A DNA stretch of 18,783 nt from JBFMFE01 sp040752295 (GTDB lineage: Bacteria > UBP15 > UBA6099 > JBFMBQ01). Position 1 is the first letter of the stretch. Every line of letters starts with the position of its first letter. Positions 1 through 6,581 of this stretch are shown piece by piece. The stretch lies in contig JBFMFE010000018.1 in the NCBI GenBank assembly GCA_040752295.1, positions 1 through 18,783 on the forward strand. Reading direction: 5' to 3'. A program made the translations under genes and the position numbers. The notes under the pieces are model-generated. The model was given only the letters and a program-made list of their open reading frames with translations, was not told where the DNA came from and did no database searches.

Positions 1-2576
1 AACCTCAGCCGGATCGCCTCGTAAAGCTTTTCCCCGATCCCCTGATCCATCCGCACGAAAAATAGCGACTTCAGCAGGTGCCCTATATCACGGTCCTTCC
101 CGGAAAAGTTCCCGTCTATAAATTCGTTTATTCTGCCTTCCTGGAACCTGTACTCTCTTGAACCGAGCACGCTGAAGGGAGCAAGAAGGTCCTGCGCGAC
201 CGCGCGCGGCAGCCCCCGCAGGTCCTCGGGCTTGGTTGTCCGGATGATATCCATCGTGTCCGAATAGATACCGACCGCGGCGCGCTCGAGATCATCGAGC
301 GCGCCCCGCCGCTTGCGCCCGATCAGGATCAGCCTCGGAATATCCTCCGCCAACAGGCTCGCCGTGACGCTCCCGATGTTGCCGGCGGCGCCCACAACCG
401 CGGCGGTGACCTTGCCGAGGTCGAGGCGGGCGTACTCGGCTGCCTTGAGCACCGACTGCCACACCAGCGCCGTCGTGTAACTGTTCCCGCTCGTGATCCG
501 GACAAAGGTGTTGTCCAGCGCCGTCCCGTTGTTCGTGACGATCGACGTGAAAGCGCCAAGCCCGACTATGGATGCGCCTAACTCCGCGCCCAGATCAACA
601 GCCTTCTGAAGCCCCCCAACAAGCTCCTCGGGACGCTCTCGCCTCAACTCCACCATCTGCTGCGTCGTGTACGGAAACGCGATGAACTTCGCGTTCACGG
701 CGTCCCCCGTCCGCGGCGAGCGCACCGTCACGTCCCGGAACACGAAAGAATCTATCAGCGCCACGATCCTGTCCCAGTACCGCTCCCGCTGGCTCTTCCC
801 CGTAACCGGGTCTCTTTCCCTCCCAAGCTTGTTCAGGGACGGGTCGAACAGGTCGGCGACCTGGTGGATGTCCAGCGGATGAATGAGAAACGCCATCCTG
901 CGCGCGCTCTCAAGGTATGGATCCGGCGCCGCTTGCTTCGCAGGCTTTGAAAAATCCTCGACCACCCTCTCCTCGCCGGGCGTCTCCGCCCCGACTATGA
1001 ACTTCGAAAACTCGAACGCGTTGGAACGCGAGATTATCTCGCACGCCTTGTCCAAGGCGCTCACGACGCTGTCTATCTCCGCTTCCGTGATGTACGCCGA
1101 CGGCTCGATCCGTATGATGTTCACGGGCTTGCGCGATACCATCGTGTTCAGCGGCGGCATGGTCCGTATCCGGTGCTCGTGGAAAAGATACCCCGACAGC
1201 ATCGCCCCGAGCATCCCCTGCTCGGACGTCCGCCTGAAAAAAAGCGAGCAGTTGTGCCCCTGCGGCTCGAGTTCTAAGCCGATCATCAGCCCCATCCCCC
1301 TCGCGTCCCTCACCACTCCGGGGTATTTCTCCTTCAGCGCTTTGAGCTTGCCGATGAAATTCTTCCCCTTCGCCGACGCCTCCTTCATGAGCCTGCCGCC
1401 GTCAGCCGTCAGCAGCTCGAGCGCCTTCTTCCCCATCCGCGCCGATTCCGCATCCTCGGCAAACGTCGAAGTGTGGAGTATCCCGAAATGCGGATCGTGT
1501 ATGGACTTGCGAACCATCATCGCGCCGATCTTGCTCACCGCGCCCCCAAGCGCCTTCGATATCAGCACGTAATCCACGGAGTCCGGATCGATGGAATAAT
1601 TCTCCAGCGCGAAGAGCTTCCCCGTCCTCCCCATCCCCGTCTGTATCTCGTCGAGTATCCACTCGAAACCGTACTTCTTTCTCAACCGCTCGATCCCCTC
1701 CATGTATCCTTCCGACGCAACGTGTATGCCTCCCTCCCCCTGAACAGGCTCGATGATCAGCGCGCACACGTTGAGAAATTTTTCCTCCTTCACCCTCACC
1801 CGCCCGTCCGAAACTTCGAGCGTCTTCACGGGCACGAACGATTCACACACGGCGCTCTCCAGCGCAGGCAGCGAATCGAACTCCACGAACCGGGCGTCAA
1901 TGCCGCTCAACCGCTTGAACGCCTCCCTGTACATCAGGTTCCCCGTGATCCGCACCGAACCCGTGGTCTTCCCGTGGAACGAGCGCTCCGCCGCGATCAC
2001 CACCGGCGGAAGCTCCTGAAGCATCCGTCCCTGCTCTAAAATACAGGCGAAAAACTCCTCCGGACCCTTCTCCGCAAACTCCCGCGGCAGCCGCACCTCG
2101 CTGTGCAGCCGGCAGTATTCCCTCACCTCGTTGTGGTTCCGGTATATCCTTTTCCACAGCGCCTCTATCCGCCTCATCCGGTTGAGTTCCGCATGCTTCA
2201 GCGCCGCCTCCACCGCCTCCGTCCCGCTGTTCGTGAAAATGACGATCCTTTCCTCTTTCCCCGGAAAAAGCTCCGAAAGCATCCTCGCCGTCTCTCCGCA
2301 CTCCTCCCTTATCGAACCCTGCGCGTGAAAAGGCGCCCCTTCCTCGATGCACCGCCGCTTTTCCTCGATCAACTCCGGGTGATTGTGCCCGAACATCGTC
2401 GCCCCCATACCCCCAGCAAGATCAAGCACGCCTGCCTCCCCCCCGCCCTCGTCCCGGTAGTACAGGTAATCACCACCAGCCCGCACGTAGCGTACGTCCA
2501 GCCTCAATGTCCTCAGCAGCTTCGCCAGCGCGGGCTTCACGTGCTCCCCGTACATGGATGCGTCGCCGTTTCCCAT
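1..2576 (-). CDS. Class-III aminotransferase / acyl-ACP-reductase-like fusion protein (C-terminus beyond window)
   Basis: I translated this by hand; the frame is open from the ATG at 2576 to the window edge, 858 codons. Residues 1 to about 545 are a PLP-dependent class-III aminotransferase: SGTEAVEAA near 117-124, ILDEIQTGMGRTG with D309 expected to hold the PLP pyridine nitrogen, and ISKALGG with K341 as the Schiff-base lysine. From about 560 (MAFLIHPLD) a second domain resembles cyanobacterial long-chain acyl-ACP reductase: GLGAFTSIVTNN, TSGNSYTTAL and the Rossmann motif VVGAAGNIG at about 727-735. Inference: the reductase makes an aldehyde from an acyl thioester and the transaminase aminates it. 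The start is fixed by an in-frame TGA at 2585-2583; AGGAGG lies at 2596-2591, rather far (14 nt). The reductase's catalytic cysteine region would lie off the window. Domain families are fairly certain; the substrate is not. Confidence 0.85.
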   Translation of the reverse strand, partial: MGNGDASMYGEHVKPALAKLLRTLRLDVRYVRAGGDYLYYRDEGGGEAGVLDLAGGMGATMFGHNHPELIEEKRRCIEEGAPFHAQGSIREECGETARMLSELFPGKEERIVIFTNSGTEAVEAALKHAELNRMRRIEALWKRIYRNHNEVREYCRLHSEVRLPREFAEKGPEEFFACILEQGRMLQELPPVVIAAERSFHGKTTGSVRITGNLMYREAFKRLSGIDARFVEFDSLPALESAVCESFVPVKTLEVSDGRVRVKEEKFLNVCALIIEPVQGEGGIHVASEGYMEGIERLRKKYGFEWILDEIQTGMGRTGKLFALENYSIDPDSVDYVLISKALGGAVSKIGAMMVRKSIHDPHFGILHTSTFAEDAESARMGKKALELLTADGGRLMKEASAKGKNFIGKLKALKEKYPGVVRDARGMGLMIGLELEPQGHNCSLFFRRTSEQGMLGAMLSGYLFHEHRIRTMPPLNTMVSRKPVNIIRIEPSAYITEAEIDSVVSALDKACEIISRSNAFEFSKFIVGAETPGEERVVEDFSKPAKQAAPDPYLESARRMAFLIHPLDIHQVADLFDPSLNKLGRERDPVTGKSQRERYWDRIVALIDSFVFRDVTVRSPRTGDAVNAKFIAFPYTTQQMVELRRERPEELVGGLQKAVDLGAELGASIVGLGAFTSIVTNNGTALDNTFVRITSGNSYTTALVWQSVLKAAEYARLDLGKVTAAVVGAAGNIGSVTASLLAEDIPRLILIGRKRRGALDDLERAAVGIYSDTMDIIRTTKPEDLRGLPRAVAQDLLAPFSVLGSREYRFQEGRINEFIDGNFSGKDRDIGHLLKSLFFVRMDQGIGEKLYEAIRLR

Positions 2577-2605
2577 CCTCGATCACCACGCCTCCTGATT
2601 CATCC

Positions 2606-2637
2606 GCCGGATTATTCTCTCTTCACGAATAAGCCGG
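2606..2637. repeat. Hairpin/palindrome resembling tip-to-tip IS1380 ends
   Basis: CCGGATTATTC (2607-2617) and GAATAAGCCGG (2627-2637) form an inverted repeat with one mismatch in 11 around a 9-nt spacer. It lies in the presumed leader of the minus-strand fusion gene, just upstream of its Shine-Dalgarno. The left arm is identical over 11 nt to part of the 13-bp inverted repeat of the IS at 11598-13629, and both arms point the same way as the IS ends. It may be an operator, an mRNA hairpin or a residue of an IS-derived mini-element. Confidence 0.55.
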
Positions 2638-2638
2638 T

Positions 2639-2667
2639 ATCATAGCACACGGGCGAAAGAGAAACAA
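2639..2667 (-). promoter_or_regulatory. Candidate sigma70 promoter for the fusion gene
   Basis: On the minus strand, TATGAT (2644-2639) is preceded directly by TGC, an extended -10. TTGTTT lies 17 bp upstream at 2667-2662. Transcription would start near 2632, giving a leader of about 55 nt that contains the 2606-2637 hairpin. This was found by eye only. Confidence 0.45.
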
Positions 2668-2762
2668 TCCGGCGAATCAGCCGTCGGGTGAACATCTCCC
2701 CTTCCCCACTTTTATGTCGCAGACCCTGAATCGCCGCCCGGAACGCGCGCCAATCGCTCCGC

Positions 2763-2807
2763 CCATACCGTCCATACCGTCCATGTCGTCCATACCGTCC
2801 ATACAAT
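2763..2807. repeat. 9-bp tandem minisatellite, five units
   Basis: Five head-to-tail 9-mers: CCATACCGT twice, then CCATGTCGT, CCATACCGT and CCATACAAT. Three units are identical, and the central and last ones are degenerate. It sits between the two divergent promoters, directly upstream of the plus-strand one. Confidence 0.85.
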
Positions 2808-2831
2808 CCAACCCCGCCCGCCGCAAATCGG

Positions 2832-2840
2832 TGATATAAT
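2832..2840 (+). promoter_or_regulatory. Extended -10 promoter element for the plus-strand operon
   Basis: TGATATAAT is a perfect extended -10 (TGN plus TATAAT at 2835-2840). No good -35 hexamer is visible 16-18 bp upstream, where the sequence is a C-rich tail after the minisatellite. The expected start is near 2847, about 40 nt before the ATG at 2887. Confidence 0.5.
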
Positions 2841-2886
2841 AACAACCAGAAAAAACCGTCCGCGGGCGGCGCGGGGAGGGATGATT

Positions 2887-3918
2887 ATGGGAATCGGCAA
2901 CGCCGACGAAGCCAACGAGCTGAGGTGGAAACGCGGAACGAGAAACCACTACGAGGTCTATTACCTCACACTCAATAACCTCTCAACAAAAACGGGTTTC
3001 TGGATCAGGTACACCCTCACCGCGCCCGCCCAGGGCAAAGGCGACACCTGCTTCGCCGTCTGGTTCTCCTTCTTCGACTTCGAACAGCAGGACAAAAACT
3101 TCGGCATAACCAGAAAGTATCCCACACATGACGCGGAAGCGTCCTCACGCCCCTTCAGCCTGCGGATAGGCGCCAACCTCCTGACCAACGGCGCCCTCTC
3201 GGGAAACATCGCCGGCGCGGGTCATTCCGCCTCATGGGACCTCACCTTCGAGCCTTCACCACAGGTCTTCCTCCATTTCCCAAGAATACTCTACGCCCGG
3301 CAGTTCACCGACACCACCGTGCTCTCGCCGCACCTCAACACGACCTTCACGGGAACAATCGAGGCGGACGGCAGAACCTTCGAACTCCGCGGCGACCCGG
3401 GCGACCAGACCCACCTCTGGGGCAGGGAACACGCCCGCGAATGGGCATGGGCGCACTGCTGCAGGTTCGACGAGGACGAACGCGCCGTCATGGAGTCCCT
3501 CGTCGCCAAGGTGCGCCGCTTCGGCATTAACCTGCCCCCCATCCATCTCATATATCTCAAGTACGGCGACAGGGAATGCCACCTCATAAACCCGCACGAA
3601 ATACTCATGACCAAAAGCGCGCGGCGGCTCGGCGAATGGTTCGTCAACGCCCGCTCCGCCACCGTGCGCATAGACATGGAAATAACCTGCCGCAACCAGG
3701 ACCTCATCGAGGCAGAGTACTTCGACCCCAACGGACACCGCGCCTGGTGCTGCAACACCGAAGTCGGAAGCGCTCTGATCAGAGTCTACAGGCGCTCCAA
3801 CCCCTTCGCCGCATGGCGCAGGGAGGAAACCCTCACCTCGCTCGGAACCACTCACGTGGAGTGGGGGGCGAGAACCCAGTCGCGCGACGTGAAAAACAAG
3901 CTGATCGTCGTGGACTAA
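2887..3918 (+). CDS. AttH/CrtC-like lipocalin-fold protein (putative)
   Basis: First gene of a four-gene plus-strand operon. The 343-residue product has no signal peptide or membrane segment. Its pattern suits the AttH / CrtC / tocopherol-cyclase-like double-lipocalin proteins. An N-terminal half has a GFWIRYTLTAP strand followed by a FFDFEQQ segment; a central DQTHLWGREHAREWAWAHC stretch (about residues 177-195) resembles the WG...WAWAHC signature of those proteins; and a second beta-rich half follows. Some family members hydrate or cyclise isoprenoids, but many have no known activity, so I assign none. An ATG also exists at 2881, but GGGGAGGG ends at 2880 and touches it. The ATG at 2887 has a 6-nt spacing and is preferred. 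The next gene starts 32 nt downstream. Confidence 0.6.
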   Translation: MGIGNADEANELRWKRGTRNHYEVYYLTLNNLSTKTGFWIRYTLTAPAQGKGDTCFAVWFSFFDFEQQDKNFGITRKYPTHDAEASSRPFSLRIGANLLTNGALSGNIAGAGHSASWDLTFEPSPQVFLHFPRILYARQFTDTTVLSPHLNTTFTGTIEADGRTFELRGDPGDQTHLWGREHAREWAWAHCCRFDEDERAVMESLVAKVRRFGINLPPIHLIYLKYGDRECHLINPHEILMTKSARRLGEWFVNARSATVRIDMEITCRNQDLIEAEYFDPNGHRAWCCNTEVGSALIRVYRRSNPFAAWRREETLTSLGTTHVEWGARTQSRDVKNKLIVVD

Positions 3919-3950
3919 GCGCCAACAACCCCACCCCGCCACGCGACCCC

Positions 3951-4613
3951 ATGCCAATGACCCAAACCGGAAAAATCTCCATCCGAAAATACCGACCCCG
4001 TGACCGCCACAGAGTCCGCGAAATCTGCTTCGCCACCGCACTCGGCGGCGATCCCCTTGACGACTACTTCAACGACCCGGAACTGTTCAACGACATGCTC
4101 ACCTTGTACTACTCCGACTACGAACCCGAATCGGCTTTCGTCGCAGTGTCCGCCGGACGAACCGTCGGGTACCTCCTCGGATGCGCGGACACCGCTCGCT
4201 ACGTCCGCACGATGCGCGTCAGTATCGCCCCCGCGATCCTGAAAAAAATGGCGCGCGCAGAGTATAACATAGACCGCAAAACCGCCCGCTACCTCCGCCG
4301 CCACGTCCTGACCATGCTCAGGGGTGAATACCTCCCCCCCCCTCTCGAAATCTACCCCGCCCACCTCCACATAGACATCGCCGACGGCTTCAGACGCATG
4401 GGCGCCGGCGGAAAACTGATGAACGCCTTCCACGAGCACCTCAAAAAACTCGGCGTGAGGGGCGTCCACCTCGGCACTTCCTCCCTCCACAGGATGGGTG
4501 TCCCTTTCTACGACAAGCTCGGATACTCCGTCTTCTCGCGGACACGCGCCACAACCTGGTCTGGACTGATGAGCCGCGACGTGTACAACATCATCTACGT
4601 GAAAAGATTGTAA
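3951..4613 (+). CDS. GNAT-family N-acetyltransferase
   Basis: Second gene of the operon, 220 residues. The N-terminus (ISIRKYRPRDRHRVREICFATA) is the usual first strand and helix of the GNAT fold. A central strand pair reads AFVAVSAGRTVGYLLG. Motif A is HLHIDIADGFRRMGAGGKLM, with RRMGAGG as the acetyl-CoA pyrophosphate-binding loop, and the C-terminal motif B ends in PFYDKLGY. The insert between the central strands and motif A is rather long. The acceptor substrate cannot be told. The reading frame is open further upstream, overlapping the preceding gene; the ATG at 3951 (or 3957) is chosen because the protein family begins there and it avoids overlap. No Shine-Dalgarno is evident, so translation may depend on coupling. 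A run of nine C at 4334-4342 lies inside the gene. Confidence 0.85.
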   Translation: MPMTQTGKISIRKYRPRDRHRVREICFATALGGDPLDDYFNDPELFNDMLTLYYSDYEPESAFVAVSAGRTVGYLLGCADTARYVRTMRVSIAPAILKKMARAEYNIDRKTARYLRRHVLTMLRGEYLPPPLEIYPAHLHIDIADGFRRMGAGGKLMNAFHEHLKKLGVRGVHLGTSSLHRMGVPFYDKLGYSVFSRTRATTWSGLMSRDVYNIIYVKRL

Positions 4614-4687
4614 ATCAGCGCTCTGCAATCGCCCCCCCTTGAACATCGCAGGCACGGGCGCGGAACGCTCCGACGGAAGGAACGGCA

Positions 4688-5485
4688 ATGGCAAAAAACA
4701 CCACGGGCGACTTTTACAGGGAACTCTTCGCCCTGGAGGGAAAAGTCGCCGTGATAACCGGAGGCACCGGCGTGCTCTGCGGCGCCATGGGCGGAACCCT
4801 CCATAACGCCGGTTGCAGAATCGTGCTCGTCGGACGCAAAGAGGAAAAGGCGAACGCGCACTTCGCGCAATGGAAAAGCTCACCCGAAACCGCCCGCTTC
4901 CTTAAAGCCGACGTCACCGAAAAACATGACCTCGAACGGATCATACCCGCCGTGCTCGACTGGTTCGGAGCCGTCAACGTCTGGATCAACGGCGCGGGCG
5001 TCAACTCCCCGACCCCTTACCTCGAAATCGCAGACGACGAGTTCAACCATATCGTCTCCACGAACGTCCTCGCGGTGCACCGCGCCTGCCAGGCAATCGG
5101 CGCCCACTGGATTAAATACAAATCGAAAGGCTCCATCATCAACGTCACCTCCATGTCCGCCGTCCGTCCCCTCAGCAGGGTCTTCACCTACAGCCTCAGC
5201 AAAGCCGCCGTGCTCAATCTCACTCAGAACCTCGCCCGCGAATGGGCGCCCCTCGGCATCCGCGTCAACGCACTCTGCCCGGGCTTCTTCCCCGCGGAAC
5301 AGAACCTGCGATTCATGACCGAAGAACGCGCCGCCGCGATCAAAGCCCACACCCCTATGTCCCGCTTCGGTAACGCCGACGAATTAGCCGGCGCAACCCT
5401 CCTCCTCGCATCCGAATCCGCCGGCAGCTTCATCACCGGCCTCAACCTGATCGTGGACGGCGGCTTCTCCGTCACCTCCATATGA
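4688..5485 (+). CDS. SDR-family NAD(P)-dependent oxidoreductase, sugar-acid (fructuronate reductase-like) type
   Basis: Classical short-chain dehydrogenase/reductase of 265 residues, a normal length. The cofactor loop TGGTGVLCG is at 24-32; Cys31 stands where many relatives have Gly. NGAG is at 101-104 and the catalytic set is N152, S155, Y168 and K172 (YSLSK). The C-terminal LIVDGGFSVTSI is typical. The N-terminal FALEGKVAVITGGTGVL and the lid region resemble the SDR proteins that reduce fructuronate to mannonate, but substrate transfer by similarity is weak in SDRs. A good Shine-Dalgarno (GGAAGGA, 4675-4681) sits 6 nt before the ATG. It lies between the acetyltransferase (74 nt) and a 2-hydroxyacid dehydrogenase (42 nt), which suggests shared sugar-acid or hydroxy-acid metabolism. 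Confidence 0.85.
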   Translation: MAKNTTGDFYRELFALEGKVAVITGGTGVLCGAMGGTLHNAGCRIVLVGRKEEKANAHFAQWKSSPETARFLKADVTEKHDLERIIPAVLDWFGAVNVWINGAGVNSPTPYLEIADDEFNHIVSTNVLAVHRACQAIGAHWIKYKSKGSIINVTSMSAVRPLSRVFTYSLSKAAVLNLTQNLAREWAPLGIRVNALCPGFFPAEQNLRFMTEERAAAIKAHTPMSRFGNADELAGATLLLASESAGSFITGLNLIVDGGFSVTSI

Positions 5486-5527
5486 ACGCCGCACCGAACC
5501 CAATTCCGCGGCGCCTCTGATCAAACT

Positions 5528-6484
5528 ATGAAAGTGCTGATAACCACAACCTCCTTCCAGGACAACCCGGGCAGACACCACGAAATGCTCGCCGCCCAGG
5601 GCTACGAAATCGTCCGCGGGCGCGGCCCCCTCGACGAGTCACGCATGCTCGAACTCGTCGAAGGTATCAACGGCATGATCTGCGGCGACGACGAAATCAC
5701 ACGCGCGGTCATCCTCAAAGCCCTTCCCTCCATGAAGGTCATAAGCAAGTACGGCATAGGACTGGACAGAATTGACCTCGACGCCGCGACCGAACTCAAG
5801 GTCCCGGTGTGTTTCACCCCGGGCGTCAACGACGTGACCGTCGCCGAGCACGTCTTCGGGCTGATGATCTGCCTCGCAAGGAACATAACGCAGGAAAACG
5901 AACTCGTGAAAAGCGGCAGGTGGAAACGCCTTGCCGGACGCGAACTCCACGGGAAAACGCTCGGAATTATGGGTCTCGGGCGCATCGGCAGACAGGTGGC
6001 GATGCGCGCGAAGGCGTTCGGTATGCGCGTCCTTGCTTACGATATCCACTGGGACGAACGCTTCGCCTCCGAATGGAAAATCGAAAAATGCCCCGCCCCG
6101 CACGAACTCCTCAACCGCTGCGACGTGCTCACACTTCACATGAACCTCACGCCCGAAAACAGGAACTTCCTCAACAGAGAAACGCTCGCCCTCATGAAAC
6201 CCTCCGCCTTCATCATAAACTGCGCACGCGGTCAGCTCGTCTCCTCCGCCGACCTCGCGGAGGCGCTCCGCAACAAAAAAATAGCAGGCTACGCCGCGGA
6301 CGTGTTGGAAAAGGAACCCCCCGACCCCGACGACCCACTCCTGCGCCTCGACAACGCGATCTTCACACCGCACATCGGCTCCCGCACGTTCGAAAGCGTC
6401 GAACGACAGGCGGCTATGGCGGCGGAAAACCTCATCCGCGTCCTCTCCGGCGCGGAACCCCTCGCACAGGCAAACCGCCTCTGA
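5528..6484 (+). CDS. D-isomer-specific 2-hydroxyacid dehydrogenase (SerA/GyaR-like)
   Basis: A 318-residue NAD(P)-dependent dehydrogenase of the D-2-hydroxyacid / D-3-phosphoglycerate dehydrogenase superfamily, with the two-domain layout. The substrate domain includes KYGIGLDRIDLDAA (74-87). The Rossmann motif GLGRIG is at 149-154 and the cofactor-selecting Asp is D172 (AYDIHW), which favours NAD. The catalytic triad is complete: R234 in NCARG, E263 in LEKEPP and H282 in TPHIGS. No ACT or other C-terminal regulatory domain is present, as in short SerA-like or glyoxylate/phosphonate dehydrogenases. It is the last gene of the plus-strand operon. No convincing Shine-Dalgarno precedes the ATG, so coupling to the upstream SDR gene is possible. 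The exact hydroxy acid is unknown. Confidence 0.88.
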   Translation: MKVLITTTSFQDNPGRHHEMLAAQGYEIVRGRGPLDESRMLELVEGINGMICGDDEITRAVILKALPSMKVISKYGIGLDRIDLDAATELKVPVCFTPGVNDVTVAEHVFGLMICLARNITQENELVKSGRWKRLAGRELHGKTLGIMGLGRIGRQVAMRAKAFGMRVLAYDIHWDERFASEWKIEKCPAPHELLNRCDVLTLHMNLTPENRNFLNRETLALMKPSAFIINCARGQLVSSADLAEALRNKKIAGYAADVLEKEPPDPDDPLLRLDNAIFTPHIGSRTFESVERQAAMAAENLIRVLSGAEPLAQANRL

Positions 6485-6558
6485 ACCGGCGCTTCCCTGC
6501 CCCGTGAAACCATCACTGATAACGCTTACACACGGACGGAAATGGGTATTACTGTAAA

Positions 6559-6581
6559 GCCCCGGGCGGTGACGCCCCCGG
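6559..6581 (-). terminator. Weak intrinsic terminator candidate after the TIM-barrel gene
   Basis: On the minus strand, directly after the TGA, a GC hairpin (GGGCG / CGCCC with loop TCAC, plus two outer CG pairs across a two-base bulge) is followed by GGCTTTA. The T-run is short, so this is only a candidate. It also sits between two convergent genes. Confidence 0.3.

Larger units (their letters stand above)
2577..2886. other. Divergent intergenic region
   Basis: These 310 bp separate the minus-strand fusion gene from the plus-strand operon. They hold a hairpin (2606-2637), a candidate promoter in each direction and a 9-bp minisatellite (2763-2807). Short reading frames through the minisatellite give low-complexity Met-Asp-Gly peptides and are not considered genes. 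Confidence 0.7.

Noticed and set aside
883..2645. Several long plus-strand frames (883-1572, 1473-2039, 2103-2645)
   Set aside because: They are antisense to the aminotransferase-reductase fusion, whose minus-strand frame is continuous and carries clear family motifs; the plus-strand products have odd composition and no motifs.
2612..2949. Met-Asp-Gly repeat peptides on the minus strand as a small gene
   Set aside because: They are produced by the 9-bp minisatellite in any open frame, and no ribosome site or conserved flank supports translation.
3256..4883. Long minus-strand frames opposite the lipocalin-like and GNAT genes
   Set aside because: Gly/Val/Glu-rich shadow translations without start signals or motifs; the plus strand has recognisable families.
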